Shown one piece after another: positions 1 through 12,600 of a stretch of 64,000 bases of DNA. The first letter of the stretch is position 1, and the number at the start of each line of letters is the position of its first letter. Location of the stretch: the NCBI GenBank assembly GCA_942159475.1, contig OW804096.1, positions 105,622,194 through 105,686,193 of the forward strand. The letters run 5' to 3'. Below the pieces are notes generated by a model that was not told the origin of the DNA, searched no databases, and saw only the letters and a list, made by a program, of their open reading frames with translations. The translations under genes were made by a program, and so were the position numbers. The stretch is from Sthenelais limicola. Lineage: Eukaryota > Annelida > Polychaeta > Phyllodocida > Sigalionidae.

Positions 1-3000
1 GACTATAACTGCTTATTTGACTGTTTTCATTGCGCGTGTTTGTTTCCCTTTGGTTTTGACTGGTGAGTTATTGGATATCAATGAATCGCCTACATTTCGC
101 TTTCGTCATTCAAATTTCCGGTAGAAGTAACCTATCAATAAAATAACCGTTTTCGATTGCAATGTCGTTGAGACATAACGACAGAAACAATGCCGCTTAC
201 TAGGACTACTTTTGTCTTCGAAGATTGTAAAAAAGTAAAATTGAGCTAAGAACGCAGATTGCACTCCAAAAACCAAGGTTGGGTAGAACACAACGCAGAG
301 AATTAGTGTGAAGAATCAATTTTATTAACATACATAATTTCAGATAATTTGTAGAACATTTTTATTCTACATTCCAAATTGAAATGATCTGAATACCTTG
401 ATCTCACGACATATTTAGATGAGTACAAGACGCGTTAAAAGTCAATACTAATTATAAAATGGCTATACAATAATACGTCAGTGTCATAAATATAAAGACA
501 TTCAACTCTATGCGGTATTGCTATGGACGTTTGGTGCTGCCAAGAGAAATGACATCACAACGTCCAACGCAAGTTAAAATAAGACAAAAAATAAGAGTTT
601 CACATTTCCTGTCTCCAATAATTGTCCTAATTACAGTAATGGAAGGTAGCTGTGTCCACGTATAAACAATACTTACATAGTAAGCCGATTTTTACACCTA
701 CCGCAAGATGGCAACATAATTTACATAGAGGAGATGCATGTCCCCCGGTTGGTAACATTTGGAACTGCGCAAGTCGGTTCTTTGGCCAAGGGATGTAGCT
801 TGTTCTGAGGTACGCTAAGACACCTCTAGCTTTCTAAACATTCTTATTATTTCACTTTTGACATGTTAGGGACGCACTCATTCACGCAAGAAATAAGGGA
901 AAGCTAGCAACCAGCGTATATACACCATTGCTTATATTATGTAAAAACTGCCGACCATTACTCAAAATGAATAAAAGAAATTCTCTAGGCCATCCATACA
1001 ATATCGCTAGTGTAAGAAGTTTTGCATGAATAAAAACAAGTCAGACAATGGCATTCAGTAATATAATAAGCATGAGGTAAAATAATAACCATAGTCATAC
1101 CATACTATGTTATGAATATGCATACGTATGTAAATTTGTCATTGATGTATGGCGTGTGGATGATAGTGGTATGTATACAAGAGGCAATCACATCACTATA
1201 ATAGTCGGGGCTTTAATGCATGTTCATATACACAATACAACACATCCTTTTCTCATTGTCTTTCTTTCTACGTGAACCATACAAGCCTAAAGGGGCAATA
1301 CGCAGGAGGAAATAATTGTCAACATTTCTTTTTAAAAAAAGAGTAGATTCTATAGCAATTTTAACTGCCTACGAGCATGATACGGCGATTAAGTGACCAG
1401 ATGTATTAACACTATAGGTATCCATCAAATTGTAATTATACTTCTACACATCGAATAATTTCTAGGTTCGTATACATATAATATTATACATAGTATCATG
1501 TGTTAAAAGGCTTTATCAGAAGAACTTCTTACTAAAATATCGTAGTTCTAAGAGTAAAGATCTTTCGTCCTAAAATATTTTCATTTGACTTTTGTGCGGT
1601 TTATGGTCATATCCCTCAGTTTTGGGTTTTTTTGAGCGGAGACAGCGGGGAGATAAACTGGCACCTCCATTCCCCACCCTATATATGAGATCCATCACAT
1701 ACATTTTGGGCCTTCAATGTTTAAACACATGCTGATAATCAACTTTGAAGAATTGAACATTTCCGAAATGACTAACAAGCCCTAATCGAATATTCTGGAA
1801 ATAGCTGGTTATACAACAACCGTGTTAATCATAATGGCCGCTTATAATTACAAATAGATATAGACATAACAGTAATGAAAGAACATTGCAAGTTCCTGGA
1901 AAGCTCCATTCACTGAAGCCTTCGGCTCCAGGCCATAGATGTAATTGTAAGTAATGTGAACTTAATGTTGTCCTGTTTGACTGGAATAATTATCAGGTTT
2001 CACAAAATATATGAAGCACTTTAGTCCTATTACAGTTTTGCAGTCATTTAGTCACTTGGAGAGCACCGTGACCACCAAAGGGGTACATGAGAACCATTGC
2101 AGGGGTTGGCATTTCCCACACCCATATTAATATGTCATACCTAGGGGAGTTTAGTAGAACATACTGCATAGATTATATTGTTGGTTGGTAATGCATAGAG
2201 CATTCACCATCTCGAGGGAAATGACTGTTCGACCCCTTTTTATCGTATGGTTAATCGGGTTTCATTCTTCAGTCAGTAAATAAAATGAAAGCCTTAGTGA
2301 GCATCTTCGGTGTCATACATAATTCGTTTTCAGTGAGTATGGATTTAAGGGGACAATGGTTATCATGAAACGGCTTCCTTCTGGTTCCCTGATATATCAG
2401 ACCATTCGTTTCACACATATAAATGACAAAGCTCTAATAGTTAAAGCAGTCTTTCAGTACCTCCGGTAGATTTCCATATTTTATACATTTATTATAAAGC
2501 AATGTAATAATGTTCATGTGTCACTCAGAATGGATTCATGATTCATATAATTATAGATTTCGAGCGGGGAAAACATGATATCAATCAATCGGTATAATGG
2601 GGCGAGAAATACCCCCAAGAATGAAAGTTTAATAATTACTACTACTTATAGATCGATACCAAAGTAATTCGTTTGATGTCCACTTCAAAATCACATAATC
2701 TTTTATTTCCATGACGTCAAATAATATACGTTTGTGCTCTGTTTCTTTCACCCAAAGACGCCCTTGCTTCCACCCTTACATACACCACAGCTTTATTAAA
2801 GTTGATAAGTGCAGGAAAGCAGTGATATATGCTTCCCTGAATGGAGTAAAAACATCTGCACAGCAGTATTTGTAATTATCTCTTTTCTTTTCCCATAGCA
2901 CTCCCATATTATCAGATGAATTTCCATTCCAGATCATTAGGGTATCGTAAGATTTGTATAATACTCTTATATAAAGAAGTATACATAGAACAATTCTCTT

Positions 3001-3393
3001 CTCTCGTTCATATAGCAAGGAATCACTTGGAGGGCGTACTGGCTGACTCTATGCCCTTAGAACATTGGCTGACGTCAGAAAAATGGACGTTCCCTACTTG
3101 GGGACGGGCTCTCACACTATGGGAGGGATCAAGTATCGAGCTCAGTAAAAAGATTAGTGCACAGAGAAGACTAATCTCCCGATCAAGGAATAACCAACGA
3201 TTCTTTTTATAATACATCAATTACCAATCAAAGTAGGGTTATGTAACACTTTTAGAATAGAGTTTTTTAAATATTACATTCTGGTCGCACATGGGGTCTG
3301 CTCATACCATATGTAATGAGAACTCTTGTACTGAGAAGGTCTGTTTGTAAACACACATACATGCTCCATGCATTCCTGGTATACCAATATTTA
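1..3393. other. 3' flank of the tolloid gene; no coding exon seen
   Basis: I see no convincing coding exon, RNA gene or mobile element here; the open frames are short and lack family motifs. The part next to 3393 should be the 3' UTR of the minus-strand tolloid gene. The nearest polyadenylation hexamer I noticed on the minus strand is AATAAA at 2797-2792, about 600 bases past the stop codon. It could end the transcript, but nothing else in the sequence confirms it. Confidence 0.4.
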
Positions 3394-3618
3394 TCATGTT
3401 GAAGAGTCTTTGCCTATTTTCTTAATTTTAGGTTTGGGCCCGTACGGCCGGAGTTCATCATAGCTCCTCGTGGAGGTAGCTACGAAGTCAGGAGTGACTG
3501 GCTGGGCGTCTGGGCTCGCCAGTACGAAGGCGGCAGAAAAGCCTTTCCAATTTATTGTATCATCCGTTTTGAATCGTATCAAGAGGTACATACCGGAGGA
3601 TATAATTTCACTGGGGAC
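3394..3618 (-). CDS. Tolloid exon 18: end of CUB5, basic tail and stop
   Basis: The acceptor is TTTTCTCTTTCAG, phase 0. It encodes [20 protein letters not shown] and [11 protein letters not shown], ending CUB5, then a roughly 40-residue tail with a Lys-rich end ([13 protein letters not shown]) and TGA at 3394-3396. Tolloids usually end shortly after CUB5, so the length is normal. Confidence 0.96.
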   Translation of the reverse strand, partial: VPSEIISSGMYLLIRFKTDDTINWKGFSAAFVLASPDAQPVTPDFVATSTRSYDELRPYGPKPKIKKIGKDSST

Positions 3619-6600
3619 CTGAAAGAGAAAAGCCCCAAAATAACTCAATATCCAAACTCGTGTAACAGGTATCATTTAATGAAAGATTACACTCAAACTG
3701 TCTCCTTAGAGTTGATATAAAGCTCACACAATAACAGCACATTCGTGTATTCATGCAATTCAAAATTTTCAATTTATATTTCCTTACGCTGTTGGGAAAC
3801 TGACAAAGGTGTCAGCAGCCGGCAGGAGATTAGAAATTAGAAGGCATGTACTAACCTGGTTTCCACAATACTGTCCTATTTTAGGTGAGGATGGGTATTT
3901 TCCATCGTAAATCTCAACAGAATCGTAACTGTAAAACAGATGAAACAAAAGTTGTTGTTGTTGTAACGTTTTTATTCTTACATTCAGATAGGTACATCTA
4001 GTTTAGTCCATTCTTCAGAAGGTCAACAGAGTAATGCAGCAAAATGATTGTCTTGGGACAATAAAAGCCATGAAATGGATATATGATTTTATATTTTAAT
4101 ATTATATCAGTCCTTTACTGAATCATAAACCATTGAAATCGGTTCTTTGACGTATTTTAGGCTATACACAAATTCCTCCTTTGTAAGAAAGCAAAAGTAC
4201 TGAGAAATATTCCATTTCTGGTCCAATTTGGCCTATTGATTGCGTGCATAAATGTTTTGTTAAAGTAACAAAAGGAAAAGGACATATCCACAGAGAGCGA
4301 ACTTGTGAAAACTTACCCACAATCCGTTTCATCTTCTACTTCAAATGCGAGGAACCGGAACCGAACACGATGGTCCATCTCCTCGGCGATGATCAACCAA
4401 TCACAGTCTTCTTTGTTGTCATAGTTCTGGTCGCCATATTTGGCGTGCGAGAAAAGATCTTGAGCTGAAGCTGTGGCTTCCAATCGCCCTCCACAAACTA
4501 TGAGGCGAAAAGAGAATCATTTTACAAAGGAATTTAGAAGAAATTGCGGCCTGGAAACGATCATCTCTCCAGATTAATGTTTTTCAATTAAGAGGGTTAG
4601 TGAACGTTCATACAATTCCCTGACATAGATAATTCTTTTATTGCAAACGATTCTTTTTATGAAAATAAAACCACAAGTAGATTTAATTCTATTTGGATCT
4701 CCAGATTCATACTCCTTTTCGTACGGTCTCAAAACGAAAGAATACCGAGAATACTGGTGCATATTTCTCCGATATCTAAAGACTAAACAGATTAAGAGTT
4801 AAACCGACCGGGTTAATACCACCCACTCTATTCGCCTGTTTCACACACGTGGATCTTTCATTTTGAAGGGTCTCGAAGGAATCTACGAGTAACTATGAAA
4901 AACGGGAGGATCATATTTCACATCGCAAATTAGGGACTGCTTCAGGAAAACGTAAACTAGGGAGATCTAATGTCGGTGTACCTGTTTGATCAATCCAAAT
5001 ACGAGATCTAAGTCTGGTGTACCGTATCGAAAGATCTTTGATGTTGGTATATTTAGCATTTATATTTATTTATATATCAAAGCAACAAAACCTAAAGCAC
5101 TGGTATCCTGCGGTATGCAATGCAATGCACCTCCCGTGTATAAAGAGACCAACAAGCACAACCTAGCTTGAACACAACTTTGAAAAATTATTCGACCCAT
5201 GTAGTGTAGTATCATGCATTAATACGATGGAAAAATCGAGTGTCATTTTCCTGAAAGAAATATCGATGTATTCTTTCGATGATGATGTGGGGGCGAGTGA
5301 GCCGAGCTCATTATTCCTACTTAAATCTGTCCAGCCGCTAGTTAATAGGCAAATATCGTGTTACAATTTCCCCCCAAATTGCCACCGCAAGACTCCAGAC
5401 GGGTGCACATTTACCGTGACACTCAAGTCGTATAACGGAATACATAATTGAAGCGTGGCGGAGGAGGGCAAATGAAGGCATTGTTATGTGTGTGGAGGTC
5501 GCCTCCCTAATGAACCTTCCATGCAACGAGGGGTTGCCATCTTTGTACACCCGATCATAGCCTGCCATCAGTTTACCTTGTTACCTGACAGTTAATCACG
5601 AAATGAACACAGGGCATCTGACCACAAAAGCTACTAGATTACAGCCCCTCACTTCGGGTTCGCATGCACCCGCAGACAGTGACAAGCTATGTCTGGCAAA
5701 TATAGTATTACTAGTTTCCAATGCAGAGATCATATCTAGATATTCTGAATTGTACTAAATCCACCAGTGTGTTATCAAAAACTAGTACCTTCAATGACTG
5801 TTTTATTCATTAAACTCCATAACTCGCATATATCATACCTTTTTAAACCAATGGAAGTTAATATAACACGAACTACTTTGATATGATCGGCGTTTTCCCA
5901 CTAGAAATAGTAGAATTAATGATTAACCCCTGGCAAAATATAGTAGCTGGCTGACAATTATCGGCGCCATATTGACTAATTATGTAGATACAAAAGAAGA
6001 TTAGATCCGAATCAACTGGCGTGATGATCGGTAATTAAGTACAGTATCAGTAATCAAATGATCAACTAAGCCCATGGTCCAATCGCCCTCAGCAAGCTAT
6101 GGGGCGAAAAGAGAATCATTTTACACATGGAATTTAGAAGAAATTGCGGTTTGGAAACTATCATCTCTCATTAAAGTTGTTTAATCAAGAGCTAGGGTAA
6201 CTTAGTAAGAATTGTGAATGCTCATATAAACACTTTCATACTCTTGTTAGTTAATAATATATCATCAAGAACAGTAATTTATATCAGCGCAATTCTTTGG
6301 CGCCGATATGTAATCGTAAGTAACAAGGTAATTTTCAAATGAATCCTGCTATCTTCAGCTAGTATGAAAATGTTTATAGGAGAGGCTAGCTACATGTATT
6401 TTGCAAGGAAATTAGAAACAATAACGGCAGTATTTTTTTTCTTTCCAAACTGACCGGTTGTGTGAGTGGCGTGGAAGCCCTTCCGTTGAACAGATGCGTC
6501 TGAATAGAAAGTCATGTACATCCTATTGCCACTAGCTATGATGGGGTTGGGAGGCTTGGAGCCGCAGTATTTGCCCAAACTTCTAGCATCTGTGTCATCT

Positions 6601-9600
6601 CCGTCAAAGACTTCTATGTGGTCGTACGTGCATTCCTGGTGGGGCTCTAGTTCAAAGTCATTGAACATCTACACAGAACAGAGGAAATTTAATTATTACC
6701 TCAAAATTTTGCCGGTCTTAAATTGTACTAGAATGTGCCATATATTTATACTTCTTGAAAAAAAGATCGTTAAAAAATCTGTATTAGATACAACTAGCAA
6801 ATACCCGTGCTACGCACGGGATTTGCTAGTGGGACAGTGGGGCCAAACATCCTCATCTCTCCTTGTTCTCTCTCCCACCATCTTTCTCTTTCAAGTTGTC
6901 TCTGTAACTTATTATCAGTATTAACATTCATACATCAAATGGAACCCTGTTAAGATGCTTTTTTTGGTCACTGTTGTGCTGTTGTTGTGTTGCCTGTCCC
7001 TGTCCCATTCCCTCTCCCTCCCTCTCTAGGAGAGAGGAAGAGGTTTCCTAATGCTTTCTACTATCATTGAAGGAGAGCTCTCTCTGTCTGTGAGGTACAT
7101 GTATATGAGTGACCCAGAAACATGCTTTGGATGACCCAGAATTCTGATGTAGGGGCGCTGATAGGAGATTGTTTTCAGGCACCGATGGGGACCCTGGATG
7201 GGGGTGTTCAAATTCAACCCATTTCTAACCCTAAAGTCTTGCAAAAGTGTTAATGAAACATAGCAGAATGGCTCTGCACCATTTTTGGCAAGGTGCACCT
7301 GAAAGAGATCTGAGATCTGGCCAGCGGTTTCGGAGGAGATAGGAGTTTCACAACTCTAAACGCTATTCTAATAATATATAGATAGATGGAGCTTGTCCAC
7401 CAAAATGTATTACATCAGTCTCTTTTGAAATCAATTGAGAATTTGTATTTTAATTCGCCAAACTCGCTTGTAAACTAAAACAATTACTATTGACCAAGTA
7501 TAAAAAGAGCATTTTTTTAATAAAAATCTAAAGAGATGTATTATGTATTTCCTGGATGAAGTTTTCATATTTTTAATAAAAATGAGGTAAAAATATTAAA
7601 TATGAGGTAGCTAATGAGAGAGATCATTCGTTAGATAGTTATTTGTGAAAAGAAGATATTATAGTAGGGTGGCTAAATTTAAACTAACAATTTATAGCAG
7701 TTTTCAGGGATTTCATTACCAGTTTGATCCTATGACCCGGGGTGGTGGTGAAGTGCCAGATGCAGTCTTTCCTGCTGGGGTAGAAACTGGGCCAGCTCGG
7801 ACTCGTCACCTCTCCCACGGGAGTTGTAATCACATGCTGACATCCACCTAGTGTAAACATATAAGACATATCACTAACGATGCCACTTATGCGCATAACA
7901 AAAGCAAACCGAGAAGTAGCAATGAGTCATTATTCAAGATGGTTACAAGAATTCGCGAACATAGACAGAAATCTGGTAGATTCCACACAGTGTTGACACC
8001 AAATTTTAAAAATCGATAAACTCGGTTTAATAAGGATATTTTCTAAATGCAAGGGATTCAGAATGCATTGGGAAGGTGTCAGAACGTCATTTTGAGACAA
8101 AGCCCCAAAGAAGCATTGGTTTCGGCTTCAGACTCCATATATAATATATCTATGTAGACATGAAATTATGCTGCTCGTATTGGACATACCAAGCCTAAGT
8201 GCCTGCCCTGATTTCTTTTTACAACATAACCCAAGCTCCATACATCGCCATGGCAACATGGCCAAGCAGACTGGTGCGGTGATGATTGATGGAGAATTAA
8301 AAACCAAGCAATGGCCATTTATTGTACTCCCAGTAAGCTTTAAGTGTACCAAGCTTTGAAACAATAGTTCCCTTCAGAAACGAATAAGAACATCTCTTTT
8401 AGAAAAAAAAACTCGGCTATTTTTTCCCCCATAAACACTTTATGTCTTTCAACAAAGTCCACCTGATCTACTCCTCTCCCAAATGTATATAGGCTTCCAC
8501 GAGCAAATCATTTATGGGACAACTCGGGGACAAAGCAGGGGGAGAGCAAAAAAGAGCCACGCCCCTTTTTCCTCACACTCCCCAGTAGAAGTTCAAGGAC
8601 CCTATGATGCCATGGTAATAACACAAAAGGCATCCCCTCCCTGATGTACCTCCAATGGGAAAACAGTGAGGGGTAAATTCGTTGAAAGGTACCGAGGTTT
8701 CAGAGCGCTCTTGTGCGTGCGTTTGTGCGCATTGGGGACAGCTATTTTGATGTAACAGGATCCAACACTACAGTTGACTTCAGAGCACGTCAGGCACAAT
8801 CAGTTCATTCAATAACGCATTATTTGTGTTAACATCATCCTTGAACTGCAGAAAAAAAGGGAAGAGAGGGAGATGCGGATGGAGAGAAGGGCGTGGTCGC
8901 CTGGTCTGTCACAGTATGGACAGCGATCCGAATGAAAAACTCATCAAAGGGTATCCTTTGATTCATGTCTGTATGGGGCCAAAAGGCTAACTGGTGAGAC
9001 GTACTTACTCTACCATCTACCCGTCCTCAACTATCATCGCCCTGAGCTCACAGTCATCAGTACATTCTGGTCTCCTTTAACAGCTGTGCGTCTAATGAGA
9101 CAGCTGCCTCTGCCCTTTATATTTTATCAGTATTTTCCTTGTTCAGAACCCGCCCCCCCCCCCCCCTTTGTATTTACACTTGTAGAACCAGAAATATTTC
9201 CGTATAAGGTTAGGGTTGAATCACCTCCTAACAAGTTCCTAACCCGCTTTCCAACAAAACAGTTTTACTAAATATATCATGTCATGAATAGTACAGTACT
9301 CAGCGCACCGAATCCTTACTGAGAGATTTCTTCCCAAAAAATATCCAACTAGTTTGTATTTGGCGTTCTCTGTTGATTCAGAAATATAATAGTAAGCATC
9401 TTTGATGTTTGGCGATGGAGACGGAAAACAATCACTATCTCTTTACTCAGCGTATAACCTCTGTGGACTCCAACCTATTTATAATCCTTTAAAAAGGTAC
9501 ATCGAAAATATGCGAGGGGTTGCTATGAACCATGTAGTTGGCATTGGGACACGACATGGCCCTCTGTTCGTCCCAGTGACCCAATCATAAAACAATACAC

Positions 9601-12600
9601 TAACGCAGACCACAGGCATTCGATAAGGGAGCGTTCGAAAGGTTATCTGCCTACAAACTAGCAGAGTCTGGTAGAATGATACCAAAATAATCTTACCATG
9701 GGCACAATAACTTCAATTATCTAAAGTACTTAGAACACAGCAAAACCTTATATCAATATTCAGCACCAGCAATTGTATCCATTACTTGAAAAGGGTATCT
9801 CTTGACAAAAGTATTCTCTGCTCACGAACCTATATTTTGACTCTGAATTACTGAAACAATAGTTTTGATGGAAACCATAATTTTGTCAGATGGCTGACTA
9901 AAGGTAGTTTTCCAGAGTATCCCAGGATGTTTCTGGTTGAGATATTTCAAAGGGGGGAATAAAACTGGTCGCTTTCCAAGTATGACCAGGGGCACTATCG
10001 TATTCGACTTCTCAATCACAGACTCGTCATCTTTAATCAATCGTTCATAGCTCCAGTCTTACTCAGTCCGTTCAATGACAGGGGAGGGGGCTATATTAAA
10101 AGGGATACGCTCGTTTATAGATGTCTCAGGCGGATCCAAGTCAATGGAAGGAAAATTTGCAACGTGTTGGTGTGAAGCCAAATCAGGAGAAACGATTAAG
10201 GATTGATAAAAGGGGGATGGCTGACTCTTAAACTCATGTTATAGAAATATAGACGACTCACCTTCTTTGCAATCATGTCTGTTTTCATGTATAGTAAACC
10301 CATTGTGGCAAGCACACATATAACTGCCGACAGTATTTTTGCATATATGCTGACATCCACCGTTGTCTATTGCACATTCATCTTTATCTGCAATAAAATT
10401 AAACAAGACATTTTTTTATTAAAAATAGCTATATATATTGGGGTATGGTAGAATTACACATTTTTCCACATTCGTTGAAAATACGATTCTAAGCAAATAT
10501 CAGGCCACCAAAGGAATACTTGAACCACATGGAAGGAATGTAGATGGTATCTTGCAAGAGGCATGTTTACACTTGTCTAATAGATCATTTTTAGAGGGTT
10601 AAATTCTTATTTTCTTTCGTCTGTTAAAACTTTTAGGAATTCACCTGAAATGGATGCTTAGGGTGAATATCCTTTACATGGAACTGAACACAACCACGTG
10701 AGACTTATTGAAAAGTAATTCTGGAAAATCTCCGTAGAGCTAGTGGAGGAATGGACGTATGAAAACCCAGCTAAATGATCCATCATCAGGCAATGACAGC
10801 TCATGTTTCATCCAGTCTGCCTGACCAAAGCCATTTTGTTGTCCTACCCTGTCACGCCAGTTTGTGATAAATTGTATCATGTTATGGACGTGTGCTTCAG
10901 TCGGACATGTTTGTATATAGTAGGTCCGAACCAAACAAGAGGTTCGTAGGTATCTTCTCTGCCAGGGAGACGATAAGTTTCCCCCCTTTTTAAAAAGAAA
11001 TCTCGACCTTAGTTCATAGACACAATGAAAAAATATTATCCACACAACACTTTCTGTCTTTCCATCAAAATGCCAAATTTGAACAAGATTTTCTTAATTA
11101 AACAAGAGGAAATGTAAGAGTTAATATGTAAATAGCCTTTTGATACATGGACATCTTCCGAGGATAAAACGGGAACTATACATATCGCTCCAAACAATGA
11201 TGCTTTTCATACGTAAAAAGGGGAAAGCATCTCCCAAAGCTGAGTACTTTGTTATGTACACATACATTCTACATTTTACGGGAAAAAAGCAGAGGTAAAA
11301 CGACGAGAAGCACTGGATTTAGATGGTTGGAGTACTCATTGTTTGAGTACCATACACACTACAAACTATTGAAAATGGTTGGACGGACAGGTTATTCTAT
11401 TCGTAGGTGGGGGTGGTTTGTTTAGGGCAAATTGTACAAGAACATGGCGAGAAAGTAGGAAATCGCCCCCGCTTTGAGTCCACATAGACCACTGCTCCAG
11501 GACGATAAAAAAATAATCCAATAGCATGTTTATAGGCAAGTTCTCGCCTAAATGCACACACGCGATGTCCTTGCGAGGACAAAGTTTAGTCTCATCTTGA
11601 CGGGAATCTATAAATAGACAGGGTAAATTGGTTCAGAAGCTCCACCCTTTGAATGGCCCTTAAACTGGATCTTTAACTGGGATTTTTTAAAGACAATAAT
11701 TGATAAGGTTCGTAATGGGAAATATATAAAATGCCCAAAGCTACATACAAGTTTTTTTCTCGTGTGCTATAAGGGATGTTAAACAGTTATTAACATTAAA
11801 AATAATTTTAAAATTTCAAATCAAGTTTTCAAATGTAAACAATAAAGGTAAGAGGGTAAGAGAATGATTATGCCTCGTACTCGTGTCAGAATTTATATTT
11901 GTTATTAAAAAAGGGGGGGGGGGAATCCCAGGAAGTCAAACATTGCCTGCGGATATGAAACAAATATCATACATACAACTGAACACATTTAAAACTGATT
12001 GACGTTTGTTTGGATGCGAATGCCAAAGTCCCTTCACGTCAAGGAAAGATCACTTGCATTTAGGAATAGTTTTATCTCTTAATTTAACAATATCTTATTA
12101 TGACTTATTTTAACGCGCGTAATAAAACTTACACAGAAATAAATTACATGTCATAATTTAGAACGTTTCTATTATCTTATGGTTACGCTACGACTGCATA
12201 GGGGTAATCAAAATGGACTTTCAATATAGGATTACTGAAGCATGATATTGCCAAGACAATCAGCTCTATTTTTCTTTACCATGCCAACTAATTTGATTAA
12301 AGCAGCCAGTCTTCATGAGCTCAATCTTCCTTTAATGAGTTTTATATTAAGTTTTACGACTAGGAGAAGAACAAGAGACTACTGAGCGGGTTCTGAGTTG
12401 TGGCTCTCTTTTTCATTCGAGTAGAGAAAGTTATAATGATACTAAATAAAGGTATTGGGAGAAGCACAGAAAGACCTACGATGCATTCCTCTCTGCTTTC
12501 CCCTAGCATTTCATTACAAATTATGCTATTATGTATGGCTCAGCAACGGCCACATGCATCATTTAGGATGTTTAAACGGTGTATTCTGTTATTTTGTAAT

